From Pseudolabrys taiwanensis (GTDB lineage: Bacteria; Pseudomonadota; Alphaproteobacteria; Rhizobiales; Xanthobacteraceae): a stretch of 64,000 nucleotides of DNA. Location of the stretch: positions 3,658,001 to 3,722,000 of the forward strand of contig NZ_CP031417.1 in NCBI RefSeq assembly GCF_003367395.1. Reading direction: 5' to 3'. The notes under the pieces are model-generated. The model was given only the letters and a program-made list of their open reading frames with translations. It had not been told where the DNA came from and did no database searches. Shown one piece after another: positions 18,611 through 30,327 of this stretch; the stretch's first letter is position 1; each line of letters opens with the position of its first letter. The position numbers were made by a program, and so were the translations under genes.

Positions 18611-20433
18611 ACCTCGCCGAGCAATTCGCGCCGCTGCCGTTCCGACGCATCGGAGTAACGCCGCAGCGCATGCGCCTCGCTGAGCAGGCCCAGCACCTGC
18701 CGCCGCTCCGACGAATCCACCACGGGCAGCGCTTCCGCTTCGAAGCGGTCGAACGCGGAGATCGCTTCCTGCGCGGTCATTTGCGGCAAGAGCACGTGAT
18801 CCTTGTGGTGCAGGATATCGCGCAGGGACACCGTCGCGCCGAGTTCGGGCGCGTGCGCCTCCGCGACCAGCACCATGCCGGCGTAACGGCCGTCTTCGTC
18901 GACGGCGATCACCTGGTTGGTCGAGCCGATGGGAAAGGCTTCGCGGAAGGCGGAGACCGGCGTCTCGACCGGGCTGGTGCGCACATCGGCGCGCATCATC
19001 TGGCCCACGGTCAGATCGCGGATCCAACCGACATCGGCGGCGCTGCGGATCGTTTCGCCGCGCAAGTGGAAGCGCCACGTCGCGAACGAGTAGCCGAAGA
19101 ACTCGCGCGTCACCTGCATGGAAACGATGGCGGCAATGAGCACCGCCGTCGCCAGCCAGAGGTCGCCCGTCGCTTCCAGCGCGATGAAGGTCATGGTCAG
19201 CGGGCCGCCGATCACCGACACCGACAGCGCGCAGAGCCCGATGATGGCATAGACGTCCGGGTCGACCGTCGCGTTGGGCAGGACCAGGGCCAGCCCGCTG
19301 GCGAACAATTGCCCGCCGAGCGCCCCTAAGAGCAGCGAGGCGAAGAACAAGCCGCCGCGAAAGCCGGAGCCGAGCGAGATGATCGAGGCCAGCGCCTTCA
19401 ACACGAAGATGGTGGCCAGCATCGTGATCGGCAGCTTGATGAGGCCGGCCAGATGCAGGGCGCCGTGGCCGGAGGCCATGATGTGCGGCGTGACCAGCGC
19501 CATCAGACCGACGAGCGTGCCGCCGATGGCCGGACGATACTGCGACGGCACTTTGAGCCGCACATACAGGCGCTCGCAGGCGGCGACGCCGCGCATGATG
19601 GCGATGCCGATGATCGCCGCCAGCAAGCCGACACCGGCGGCGATCAGCACATCGCGCACGCCGACCACAGCGATGGCCTTACTTTCGATGCCGAAGGGGA
19701 AGGGCGAGAAGGCCTGGGCCGTGAGAAAGCCGACCAGCGAGGCGACCCCGACCGGCGCCAAACTGGCGATCGAATAGGTGCCGATCACCAGCTCGAAGGC
19801 ATAGAAAGCACCGCCGAGCGGCGCGCCGAAAGCCCCGGCGATGGCCGCCGCCGCGCCGCAGCCGACCAGCACGCGCATATCGCTCCGGCGCAGGCGGAAA
19901 GCGCGGCCGAGCCCGGACGAGATGCCGCTGGCGAGCTGGGTGTAGCCGGCCTCGAGCCCGACCGAGGCGCCGATGCCGCTCGACCAGATGGTCTGGGCGG
20001 CCACGATCAGGCTGCCGCGGATCGACATCCGCCCGCCGTGCAGGGCGTTCGCCTCGATGGGGTCGACCTCGGTCCCGCGCCGGCGGGCGATGTAGGCCGC
20101 GACAATGCCGAACAGCAGGCCGCCGATGCTGGGCACCAGCACCGCGTAAAGGGGGTTAATGGACGATTGCGCCGACAGGCGCTCCCCCGGGCCGATGCGA
20201 AACAGCAGGGTGTGCATCAACCCGACCAGCTCGCTCATGGCGGCGATCACGAGACCGCCGGTCACGCCGGCCACCACCGCCAGCAGGATAATGCTGGATT
20301 CCCGGGCGCGGACGATCGCGCGCAGCCGATGCGGGACCTCGAAGGGCCGGCTCGGTGGCTTCTCAAGCTTGGGGCTGAACCAACGCATCGACACGCACGA
20401 CAGGGACGCGGAATTTGCTTGCTTAGAGGCCAA
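18607..20433 (-). CDS. ClC-family chloride channel/transporter with C-terminal CBS pair
   Basis: About 608 residues. Many-helix ClC domain (about 45-450) followed by two CBS domains (from about 470, VGQMMRADVRTSPVETPVSAF, and about 535 to the end). Filter-region equivalents: IGASVGLEAGYTQ in place of the canonical GREGP (the Glu is kept, flanks changed) and GSGFRGGLFFASLLLGALGG for the GxFxP region. CBS modules usually sense adenine nucleotides. Start uncertain: TTG 20433 or ATG 20388, neither with a strong ribosome site. It is divergent from kaiC and convergent with the 65-residue gene. Exchanger or channel behaviour cannot be read from sequence. Confidence 0.9.
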   Translation of the reverse strand: MASKQANSASLSCVSMRWFSPKLEKPPSRPFEVPHRLRAIVRARESSIILLAVVAGVTGGLVIAAMSELVGLMHTLLFRIGPGERLSAQSSINPLYAVLVPSIGGLLFGIVAAYIARRRGTEVDPIEANALHGGRMSIRGSLIVAAQTIWSSGIGASVGLEAGYTQLASGISSGLGRAFRLRRSDMRVLVGCGAAAAIAGAFGAPLGGAFYAFELVIGTYSIASLAPVGVASLVGFLTAQAFSPFPFGIESKAIAVVGVRDVLIAAGVGLLAAIIGIAIMRGVAACERLYVRLKVPSQYRPAIGGTLVGLMALVTPHIMASGHGALHLAGLIKLPITMLATIFVLKALASIISLGSGFRGGLFFASLLLGALGGQLFASGLALVLPNATVDPDVYAIIGLCALSVSVIGGPLTMTFIALEATGDLWLATAVLIAAIVSMQVTREFFGYSFATWRFHLRGETIRSAADVGWIRDLTVGQMMRADVRTSPVETPVSAFREAFPIGSTNQVIAVDEDGRYAGMVLVAEAHAPELGATVSLRDILHHKDHVLLPQMTAQEAISAFDRFEAEALPVVDSSERRQVLGLLSEAHALRRYSDASERQRRELLGEV

Positions 20434-20575
20434 CTCGCGACCGCGCGCAAGCGAATTGCCGATAATTCTTGCGCCGGATGGAACCGAATCCTGGGCTGCG
20501 CATTCTCAACTTTTGGTGGGGTAGTAAACGAGGTCCGGCTTGGCGCAGGACCCGAACGCGTGTGCGGGGGGTTGC

Positions 20576-22303
20576 GTGAAAGCCGACGTAAAATCCGAAC
20601 AACTGCCGACGATTGAAAAGGCTCCGACGGGCATCCAGGGCCTCGACGAGATCACCTATGGCGGCCTGCCGAAGGGGCGGCCGACGCTCCTGTGCGGCTC
20701 GGCCGGCTGCGGCAAAACCTTGTTCTCGATGACGTTCCTGTACAACGGCGCCGTCCAGTTCGACGAGCCGGGGGTCTTTATCGCTTTCGAGGAGCAGCCA
20801 GGCGATCTCATCAAGAACGTGGGCTCGCTCAGCTACGACGTCGAGCGGCTGATCGCCGAGAAGAAGCTCGCCATCGATCACGTCCACATCGAACGCAACG
20901 AGATCGAGGAATCCGGCGACTACGACCTCGAGGGCCTGTTCATCCGCCTCGGCTTCGCCATCGACTCGATCGGCGCCAAGCGGGTGGTCATCGACACCAT
21001 CGAGACATTGTTCGGCGGCCTCGACAATCCGGCCATTCTGCGCGCCGAGCTGCGGCGCTTGTTCGAATGGCTCAAGGAAAAAGGCGTCACGGCGATCATC
21101 ACCGGTGAACGCGGCGACGGGACGCTCACCCGGCACGGTCTCGAGGAATACGTCTCGGACTGCGTCATCCTGCTCGACAACCGCGTCGTCGACCAGCTCG
21201 CCACCCGCCGCATGCGCATCGTAAAATATCGCGGCTCGGCGCACGGCACGAACGAATACCCGTTCATCATCGACGAGGAAGGCATCACGGTGATGCCGAT
21301 CACCTCGACCGGCCTCTCCCACGACGCTTCGACCGAACGGATCACCAGCGGTATTGCCGATCTCGACGCCATGCTGGAGGGCAAGGGCTTCTACCGCGGC
21401 TCCAGCATCCTGATCTCGGGCATGGCCGGCAGCGGCAAGTCGACAACCTCGGCGCATTTTGCCGATGCCGCATGCCGCCGCGGCGAACGCTGCATCTACT
21501 TCGCGATGGAAGAGTCGCCCACGCAGATCATCCGCAACATGCGCGCGATCGGCCTGGACTTGCAGCGATGGGTCGACAACGGCCTGTTGAAATTTTCCGC
21601 GAAGCGGCCGAGCCTCTTTGGGCTCGAGACGCATCTCGCGTCCATGCATCGCGACGTCGAGCTGTTCGATCCCTCTAGCGTTGTTGTCGACCCCATATCG
21701 GCGCTGCTCGGCGCCGGCGTCACCGGCGACGTCCATTCGATGATCCTGCGACTCGTCGATTTCCTGAAAGCGCGGGCCATCACCGCGTTCTTCACGAACC
21801 TGACGCACGGCAAGACCGAGAACGCGACGACCGACATTGCCATTTCGTCGCTGATGGACGCTTGGCTGCTGCTCTATAACCGCGAGAGCAATGGCGAGCA
21901 TAACCGCGAACTCTACCTGCTGAAGGCGCGCGGCATCGCGCATTCGAACCAGGTCCGCGAGTTCCTCATCACCTCCCAAGGCATCAAATTGCGCGATGTC
22001 TATGTGGGGCCGGCCGGCGTTCTCACCGGCTCGGCGCGCATACAGCAGGAGGCAAAGGAAACGGCCGAACGTCTGCACCGCGACCAGGAAGCGACAAGGC
22101 GGGCCCGCGAGATCGAGCGCCGGCGGCGGCAGATCGCGGCGCAGATCGAGGTTCTGCAGGCGCAGCTGGCGGGTGAAGAAGAGGAGGCCGGCATGCTCGA
22201 GGGCGAAGCGACCGCGCGCGAGCAGCGACTGGCGAAGGACCGGGCCCAACTCGCGCTCAACAGAAGCGCGTCCCGTCAAGACAACCAAGAAAAAGGCCGA
22301 TAG
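20576..22303 (+). CDS. kaiC: KaiC-like circadian/timer ATPase with two RecA-type domains
   Basis: 575 residues. Two tandem KaiC domains: CI Walker A GSAGCGKT with catalytic [11 protein letters not shown] Walker A GMAGSGKS with AMEESPTQI. The CII phosphorylation region reads [12 protein letters not shown], so the Ser431-Thr432 pair of Synechococcus KaiC corresponds to Ser424-Ser425 here (codons 21845-21850). After the CII end ([19 protein letters not shown]) comes a charged coiled-coil tail of about 80 residues not found in cyanobacterial KaiC. GTG 20576 has GGGGG 5 nt upstream; a TTG at 20540 would add twelve residues. It is co-transcribed with kaiB (2-nt gap). No kaiA is present, so an hourglass-type timer is the likelier mode. 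Confidence 0.93.
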   Translation: MKADVKSEQLPTIEKAPTGIQGLDEITYGGLPKGRPTLLCGSAGCGKTLFSMTFLYNGAVQFDEPGVFIAFEEQPGDLIKNVGSLSYDVERLIAEKKLAIDHVHIERNEIEESGDYDLEGLFIRLGFAIDSIGAKRVVIDTIETLFGGLDNPAILRAELRRLFEWLKEKGVTAIITGERGDGTLTRHGLEEYVSDCVILLDNRVVDQLATRRMRIVKYRGSAHGTNEYPFIIDEEGITVMPITSTGLSHDASTERITSGIADLDAMLEGKGFYRGSSILISGMAGSGKSTTSAHFADAACRRGERCIYFAMEESPTQIIRNMRAIGLDLQRWVDNGLLKFSAKRPSLFGLETHLASMHRDVELFDPSSVVVDPISALLGAGVTGDVHSMILRLVDFLKARAITAFFTNLTHGKTENATTDIAISSLMDAWLLLYNRESNGEHNRELYLLKARGIAHSNQVREFLITSQGIKLRDVYVGPAGVLTGSARIQQEAKETAERLHRDQEATRRAREIERRRRQIAAQIEVLQAQLAGEEEEAGMLEGEATAREQRLAKDRAQLALNRSASRQDNQEKGR

Positions 22304-22305
22304 CA

Positions 22306-22593
22306 ATGGTCGCTCCGACCGAGGGGTACAATCTACGTCTCTATGTGGCGGGCCAGACGCCGAAGTCGGTCGCGGCCATCGCCAATCTCCAGAAGATCTG
22401 TGAGACGCATCTGCCCGGCCGCTACAACATCACGATCATCGATCTGATGAAGGACCCGGCGCTGGCGCAGCGCGATCAGATCGTCGCGATTCCGACGCTG
22501 ATCCGTCATCTGCCGGAGCCGCTCAAGCGCATCATCGGCGATCTCTCCAACGCAGAGAAAGTGCTGGTCGGCCTCGACATCGCCCCGACCTGA
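22306..22593 (+). CDS. kaiB: KaiB-like clock protein
   Basis: 95 residues, full-length KaiB (thioredoxin-like, fold-switching), which binds the KaiC CI ring. It starts with [21 protein letters not shown], then INLMKDP-like [22 protein letters not shown], and ends with LVGLDIAP. The VAIPTLIR stretch is the fold-switch core. It lies 2 nt after kaiC and 2 nt before the kinase gene, a tight operon. The kaiC-kaiB order is the reverse of cyanobacteria but recurs outside them. Confidence 0.95.
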   Translation: MVAPTEGYNLRLYVAGQTPKSVAAIANLQKICETHLPGRYNITIIDLMKDPALAQRDQIVAIPTLIRHLPEPLKRIIGDLSNAEKVLVGLDIAPT

Positions 22594-22595
22594 CG

Positions 22596-24125
22596 GTGCG
22601 GAGAACGACGTTGGATAAACCGGACATCGATCGCCTCGCGCTGCTCCACACCGCCTCCGACGCGGAAGAAACGGTCCGCGCCATTTACCAGGGCGCGGTC
22701 GATGCGGTCGTGGTGCAGGGCCGCAACGGCCCGCAGATCGTGACGCTGAGCGGCGCCGACGAGCCCTACCGCGTTATCGTCGAGCGCATGACCGACGGCG
22801 CGCTCACGGTCTCGACCGAAGGCGTGATCCTCTACGTCAACCGGCGCCTGTCGGAGATGACCGGCGAAGAGGCCGGCGCGCTGATCGGCAAGCAGTTCGC
22901 GTCCCTGTTCGCAGGCGCCGTGCCGGAGGACATCAACAGCTGGACGCAGCCGGCCGACGGCGGCGTGCGCTACGAGGCCAATCTCGCGCGCGGCGCGGCG
23001 GCATCCTTGCCGGTTTCGGTGTGGGCGGGTCCGGTCGCGCTCGGCGACCGGCCGGCGGCGCTGGTGACGATCAGCGACCTGTCCGTGCAGCGGCGCGCCG
23101 ACGAGATCGCGGTTGCCGAGCGCTTCGCGCGCTCGATCCTCGAACAGGCGACCGACGCCATCCTGGTGCTCGATCCGAGCGGCCGCATCACGCATGCGAG
23201 CTGGGCGGCCGAGCAGTTGGTGCAGACCTCGCCGATCGGACGGCAGTTCTCGGACGCCTTTCCGCTCGTCACGGCCGATCCCACCCAGGCCGGCGCGCTC
23301 GAGCGCTATTCCGCCCCGATGCTGGATTCGCTGCTCGCGACCCGTCCTTTCCACGGCCTGGAGGTGCGTCTGCGCGGCCGTGAAAGCGATGACAGTAACG
23401 CCCGCACTTTTCTCTTGAGCGCCGGCCCCCTGCTCGATCAGGCCAAGCAGGTGGTCGGCTCCATCGTCACGCTGACCGATATCTCGGCCCGCAAACGAGC
23501 CGAAGAGCAGCAGACGATGCTCGTCGCCGAGCTCAATCACCGCGTGAAGAACATTTTGGCCATCGTGCAGTCGATCGCGACGCAGACCGTCCGGAATACC
23601 GGCTCGCTCGACGGCTTCAAGGAAACCTTCGGCGGCCGCCTGCGAGCGCTGTCGGTGGCCCACGATGTGCTGACAAAGACGCGATGGGGCGGCGTCGAGG
23701 TGACGCAGCTGCTGAAGGAGATCATGTCGCCTTACCGCGAGCGCGTCAGCATCGAGGGGCCGCCGCTGGTCATGTCCTCGCAAAGCATCGTGCCGCTGTC
23801 GATGGTGCTGCACGAGCTGATGACCAACGCCGCCAAATACGGCGCCTTGTCGTCGTCGGGCCACATCCTTCTGACCTGGCAAAAGAGCGAGGCACCGGCG
23901 ACGGTGCAGATGGTCTGGCAGGAAGAAGGGGGCCCGCGCGTGGCCGGGGGTACGCGCCGCGGCTTCGGCACCAAGCTGATCGAGCGTGTGATGAGCTACG
24001 ACCTCGAAGGTTCCGCCGGGCTCGACTTCCAGCCGAGCGGCCTGGTGTGCACGCTGAGCTTCCCGATCGCCGGCCCTCGGTTCTCCCTGCAGGACCCTCC
24101 CGCCTCCACAGCCGCGCTCGGCTAG
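22596..24125 (+). CDS. PAS-domain HWE-type sensor histidine kinase, Kai-linked
   Basis: About 509 residues, no membrane segment, so cytosolic. Two PAS domains (about 55-150, TEGVILYVNRRLSEMTGEEA; about 170-290, ILEQATDAILVLDPSGRI) precede the kinase core: phospho-acceptor His in ELNHRVKNILAIVQSIAT, the N-box helix VLHELMTNAAKYGAL, and the WxE motif in MVWQEEGGP that defines the HWE group. HWE kinases commonly feed stress pathways. The start is GTG 22596 or, better placed after GCGGAGA, TTG 22611. It shares the operon with kaiCB and overlaps the convergent response regulator by 4 bp, its likely partner. Confidence 0.93.
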   Translation: MRRTTLDKPDIDRLALLHTASDAEETVRAIYQGAVDAVVVQGRNGPQIVTLSGADEPYRVIVERMTDGALTVSTEGVILYVNRRLSEMTGEEAGALIGKQFASLFAGAVPEDINSWTQPADGGVRYEANLARGAAASLPVSVWAGPVALGDRPAALVTISDLSVQRRADEIAVAERFARSILEQATDAILVLDPSGRITHASWAAEQLVQTSPIGRQFSDAFPLVTADPTQAGALERYSAPMLDSLLATRPFHGLEVRLRGRESDDSNARTFLLSAGPLLDQAKQVVGSIVTLTDISARKRAEEQQTMLVAELNHRVKNILAIVQSIATQTVRNTGSLDGFKETFGGRLRALSVAHDVLTKTRWGGVEVTQLLKEIMSPYRERVSIEGPPLVMSSQSIVPLSMVLHELMTNAAKYGALSSSGHILLTWQKSEAPATVQMVWQEEGGPRVAGGTRRGFGTKLIERVMSYDLEGSAGLDFQPSGLVCTLSFPIAGPRFSLQDPPASTAALG

Positions 24126-24568
24126 GCGAGGAAATGCTTCTCGCAGGCCTGGCGTAGCCTCCGCTCGTCAAACGGCTTGGACAGGCGCGGCAGGGCGCGA
24201 TAGGCGTCCGGGTACAACGTCGCGTCGTCATAGCCCGAGGTCAGCACCACCTTCAGGCCGAGATCGAGAAGTTCGGGCAGGACGCTGAAAATCTGGCTAC
24301 CCCGCAAATTGACGTCGAGCAGCGCCCCGTCGAGATTGCCCGCGCGCGCCAAGCGCACCACGTCCTCGATGCGGCCCACGGGGCCGACGACCTCGCAGCC
24401 GAAATGGTCCAACGTCGTCTCGAGATCGAACGCGATCAGGCTTTCGTCTTCGGCGACCAGGATCCGGAGGCCCTGAAGGCTGGTTTTGCGGGGCTGATCC
24501 ACTTGGCCGATTTTCCTTCTTATGTCGGCCAATAGGCATGGGGGACGCACGTCTGACAAGTCCTGCAT
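24122..24568 (-). CDS. Single-domain response regulator, likely partner of the Kai-linked kinase
   Basis: Up to 148 residues, one REC domain without output domain. Acid pocket ILVAEDESLIA, phospho-acceptor Asp in LDGALLDVNLRG, Thr/Ser in VVLTSGYD and Lys in LSKPFDE, so all phosphotransfer residues are intact. Start uncertain: ATG 24568 has no ribosome site; GTG 24502, which begins VDQPRKTSLQG, looks plausible. It is convergent with and overlapping the HWE kinase gene. Stand-alone regulators of this kind usually act as phosphate sinks or relays. That it receives phosphate from the neighbour kinase is inferred from position. Confidence 0.92.
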   Translation of the reverse strand: MQDLSDVRPPCLLADIRRKIGQVDQPRKTSLQGLRILVAEDESLIAFDLETTLDHFGCEVVGPVGRIEDVVRLARAGNLDGALLDVNLRGSQIFSVLPELLDLGLKVVLTSGYDDATLYPDAYRALPRLSKPFDERRLRQACEKHFLA

Positions 24569-24615
24569 TCATTGCAAACGCCGAACGGGCGCCATGGGTT
24601 CAAGAGGCTTTTTAG

Positions 24616-27213
<2,598 letters not shown>

Positions 27214-27267
27214 GGGGCGCTGCCGGACTAGAACGCGCTTCATTTGGGTGGCGGCCACCCTGCGCTC

Positions 27268-27367
27268 CGCTCGTCCCCGCGAAAGCGGGGACCCAGGGGC
27301 CCACGATACACAAATACGAATTGCATCAGCATCGGCACTGGATTCCCGCTTTCGCGGGAATGAGCGG
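27268..27367. repeat. Palindromic repeat (CCGCTCGTCCCCGCGAAAGCGGGGAC type)
   Basis: Ends CCGCTCGTCCCCGCGAAAGCGG and CCGCTTTCGCGGGAATGAGCGG are imperfect inverted copies, each itself a hairpin. Related ends occur near 38384 and 42992. Confidence 0.8.
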
Positions 27368-27395
27368 AGGTTGGTTCGACCCAATCGCAAATGGG

Positions 27396-28481
27396 CTAGA
27401 ACGCGTATTCCAGGCCGAACGTGACTCCCTGAAACAGCACGTTCGCGCCGGCGTCGACGCCCAAGGCGCTGACCGTCGCCGACGTATAGGTCTTGTCGAT
27501 CTGGGCCGGCGCCAGCGCGACGCCGGCAAGCCATAACGCCTCGTAACCGACCTTCAGCGCCACCTCGTCGCCGATACGATATTTCAGTTGCACGCCGGCT
27601 TCGCCGGCGAAGGCGAGGCGGTTCGTCGTGGCCGACGCCGGATAGACCACTTTCTGCAGGCTGATTCCGGTCAGCTGCGAGGCGACATTGTCGAAGAGCC
27701 CGGCCTTGATCTGTCCCTGCAGCGAGAAGCGATCGATCGCCAGGAGCGTGGCGTCCACGCCGAGCTGAAGGCCATAGAGATTGTTCGTCGTGCTGGTGGT
27801 CCAGAAGTCCGGATAGTCTCCGGCGGTCCCGCCCGGGAATATCTGGAAGATGTTGCAGAACTTGCACGCCTGCTTCCATGACGGCGCGGTGAGGTCCGGC
27901 GGGCTCAAGGTACCGACGAGTTTGTCGTTCAACTGCAGCCAGCGGATGCCGGCCAGCACCGTGACGCGGCTGGAGAGATCCCAGCGGCCGTTGAGTTCGG
28001 CGCTGTAGAGGTTCGTGGCATTGCTCCACGTCATGCCCTGGTAGGGGAAATCCTGCGTCTGCCAGAACAGGCCGGGCGCCCGCATCACCAGCCAGTCGGC
28101 CGGCGTGTCGGGACCGATGGTCGTGGTGGCTGTCCGCGTGAACACGTTGAAATACGCGACCTCGACGCCGTAGCCCGCGGGATCGCGGTACATCAGGCGC
28201 AGCTTCGGTCCGGCGGCGAAGCCCTGTTCAAACTGGCTGCTGTTGAACGCCTCGGTCCCGGGGGTCGTGAAGGTCGTGAGAAACGGCACCGTCCCCGGCA
28301 CGCGCTCGACGAGCGTGCGACTTGTGCCGCCCGAGCGTTGCAACACGATGGCCTCGAGCGAGAGGGTCCAGCGCGGCGCGCTTTGCAAAGGTTCGGCTAT
28401 TGCCGTCAGCGGCAGCAGAGAGAGGAAACAGGTGGCAACAAGACCACGACCGTGACAAAGCAATCCGGGGCACGTTCTCAA
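27396..28481 (-). CDS. Outer-membrane beta-barrel protein (BBP7-like)
   Basis: 361 residues. The TTG at 28481 is chosen because GGGGAG lies 6 nt upstream and it puts a signal peptide (GLVATCFLSLLPLTAIA, then EPLQS) at the N-terminus; the frame is open further upstream but without a leader. The body has alternating beta-strand patterns, NNLYGLQLGVDATLL, AGEAGVQLKYRI and DEVALKVGYEALWLAGVAL, and ends in VTFGLEYAF, the C-terminal Phe typical of barrel proteins inserted by BamA. It resembles the BBP7 / Lpg1974-type pore family. The cargo is unknown. It is divergent from the methyltransferase gene at 28640. Confidence 0.8.
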   Translation of the reverse strand: MRTCPGLLCHGRGLVATCFLSLLPLTAIAEPLQSAPRWTLSLEAIVLQRSGGTSRTLVERVPGTVPFLTTFTTPGTEAFNSSQFEQGFAAGPKLRLMYRDPAGYGVEVAYFNVFTRTATTTIGPDTPADWLVMRAPGLFWQTQDFPYQGMTWSNATNLYSAELNGRWDLSSRVTVLAGIRWLQLNDKLVGTLSPPDLTAPSWKQACKFCNIFQIFPGGTAGDYPDFWTTSTTNNLYGLQLGVDATLLAIDRFSLQGQIKAGLFDNVASQLTGISLQKVVYPASATTNRLAFAGEAGVQLKYRIGDEVALKVGYEALWLAGVALAPAQIDKTYTSATVSALGVDAGANVLFQGVTFGLEYAF

Positions 28482-28639
28482 GGCGTCTCCCCAAGCGAAG
28501 CCTTCATCGAGAATGTTGCGAGCGGCGTGGCGCCGGGATTGGCGGACGATAGCGGCGCGAGATACCGGGTGGAGGTGCGAATGTCCGGCATGTCGCGGGT
28601 TCCCGCACAAGAACATCAAACAGAACGAGCCGCCGCCCG

Positions 28640-29614
28640 ATGACCGCCCTGCCCGCCTTCCTCGGCGCCGCCCTCGGCAACAAGCTCGAGAACGTGTCCC
28701 GCGCGGCATTGCGCGGCCGGGCGCAGGCGATTTCCGATGCCTACCGCAGCGGCGGCAACAGCAGCGTCATCCGCACCGAGGACGACTCACTGGCTTATGC
28801 CCTGGTGCGCATGCCGGCGACCTACGCGGCCGTGCGCGCAGCATTGGCGCAGGCCGTCGATGTCATCCCCGGCTTTGCGCCGCACTCGCTTCTGGATGTC
28901 GGCGCCGGGCCCGGCACGGCGAGCTGGGCCGCCGCCGATACCTGGCCGTCGCTCGCGCGCATGACGCTCGTCGACAGCAATCCGCGCCTGCTCGACCTCG
29001 CCGACGAATTCCGGCAGGCGCCCGGCGCGCCGCAAGCGGACATGTCGGTCCGGCGCGGCAGCATCGCCGACGCGCTCAATGAGACACAGACGGCGGAGGT
29101 CGTGATGGCGAGCTACGTGCTCACCGAACTCGCCCTCGACGCCGCCATGCGAGCCGCCGCCGCGCTGTGGCGGCTGACCGACAAGCTGCTCGTCATCGTC
29201 GAGCCAGGCACGCCGGACGGCTTCAAGCGAATCCTCGCCTATCGCAATCTGCTGCTCGCGCAGGGTGCGGCGATTGTCGCGCCCTGCTCACATGAAGGCG
29301 TCTGCCCGCTGGCGACCGGCGATCGCTGGTGCCATTTCAGCGCGCGGCTGCCACGCTCGCGCGACCATCTGTCGACGAAGGGCGCCAACGTGCCGTTCGA
29401 GGATGAGAAGTTCAGCTATCTCGTCGCCGGCAAAGGCTTCGGCGATCTCGTGCGTGGCCGGCGCATTCTGGCGACCCCACGCGTCGGCAAAGCCGCCATA
29501 ACGCTGACGCTTTGCGCACCGGAAGCGGCCGCGGACATCGCGATCGGCCGCGGCGACAAGGATGCCTACAAGGCCGCGAAACGTCTCGACTGGGGCGATG
29601 CGCTCATCACATGA
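28640..29614 (+). CDS. Rsm22-family small-subunit rRNA methyltransferase-like protein
   Basis: 324 residues. SAM-dependent methyltransferase of the Rsm22/METTL17 family, linked to small ribosomal subunit biogenesis. Motif I is LLDVGAGPGTASWAA near residue 92; the acidic strand end reads TLVDSN. A Cys cluster (CSHEGVCPL then WCHF, residues about 217-235) matches the metal or Fe-S site described for this family. The family start MTALPAFLGAAL with ATG at 28640 is natural. No partner gene adjoins. The family assignment is good; the exact methylated base is not known to me. Confidence 0.87.
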   Translation: MTALPAFLGAALGNKLENVSRAALRGRAQAISDAYRSGGNSSVIRTEDDSLAYALVRMPATYAAVRAALAQAVDVIPGFAPHSLLDVGAGPGTASWAAADTWPSLARMTLVDSNPRLLDLADEFRQAPGAPQADMSVRRGSIADALNETQTAEVVMASYVLTELALDAAMRAAAALWRLTDKLLVIVEPGTPDGFKRILAYRNLLLAQGAAIVAPCSHEGVCPLATGDRWCHFSARLPRSRDHLSTKGANVPFEDEKFSYLVAGKGFGDLVRGRRILATPRVGKAAITLTLCAPEAAADIAIGRGDKDAYKAAKRLDWGDALIT

Positions 29615-29650
29615 GCGCATGCCAGAGTCGGGCGAGCCTCCTTGCGGCGG

Positions 29651-30163
29651 TCAGTTGCAGACTTGCTTGAAGCCCCAGACCCAACCACCCCTGCCATCGA
29701 GCACGGGGACGCGACGTTGAATGCAGGTGGCTGCGTTGTACGCGTCGTAGCCGTCGTAACCATTATAGCCGCGATTGAAGTAGCCCGGCGGGTAGCCTTC
29801 GTAGCGGCGCGCCGGACCGACATAGACGTCGGTGTAGCCGACCGGCCGCCGATAACCGCCGCCATAATAGCCTTCGCGCCACGGCCGATAGCCACCGTAA
29901 TAGCCATCGCGCCAAGGCCGCCCGTAGTAGCCGTAACGGCGCCAGGGCTCGACGCGCACGTAGCGCACGTCGCGCACGTGGCGGACGATCTTCTTGTAGC
30001 AGCAGTTGCTGCTGTAGCAGACGTTGCCGCGATAACGGGGATAGTAGCCGTCGCCGTAGCGATAGCCATCGCCGTAACGATAGTCGCCGGCTTCGGCGGG
30101 CGCGACGAAAACGCCGAGGGCAAATAGCACGCACGTACACAGGATTGCCAACGCTGCACGCAT
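29651..30163 (-). CDS. Secreted Tyr/Gly/Arg-rich repeat protein
   Basis: 170 residues. Signal peptide MRAALAILCTCVLFALGVFVAPAEA, then DYRYGDGYRYGDGYY and several degenerate GYYGGYRPWREGYY repeats, with a C-terminal CIQRRVPVLDGRGGWVWGF. Cys residues NVCYSSNCCY and the terminal VCN may form disulfides in the periplasm or at the surface. ATG at 30163 with AGGGAG upstream. Function unknown; such proteins are frequent in Bradyrhizobium-like genomes. It lies downstream of a perfect 24-bp palindrome at 30204, which may control it. Confidence 0.82.
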   Translation of the reverse strand: MRAALAILCTCVLFALGVFVAPAEAGDYRYGDGYRYGDGYYPRYRGNVCYSSNCCYKKIVRHVRDVRYVRVEPWRRYGYYGRPWRDGYYGGYRPWREGYYGGGYRRPVGYTDVYVGPARRYEGYPPGYFNRGYNGYDGYDAYNAATCIQRRVPVLDGRGGWVWGFKQVCN

Positions 30164-30203
30164 GACACACTCCCTGACCACGCAGGACAAAATTCCCCGA
30201 ACG

Positions 30204-30227
30204 ATTATGGTTAATATTAACCATAAT
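30204..30227. promoter_or_regulatory. Perfect 24-bp palindrome, possible operator
   Basis: ATTATGGTTAAT followed by its exact reverse complement, 41 bp upstream of the start at 30163 and about 100 bp downstream of the DUF1328 gene. It is strongly AT-rich in GC-rich surroundings. It contains two divergent TTAACCAT half-sites, like CtrA half-sites, though not with the usual N7 spacing. Confidence 0.65.
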
Positions 30228-30327
30228 CCAGGCGCACGAAGTGGTATCGGCAACGCCAAAACCGTGTGTTTTTGCGGGTTTTTGGTATGAAGTTACTAGG
30301 GAAGCGGTAAACGCGCGGGCTCCGGCG

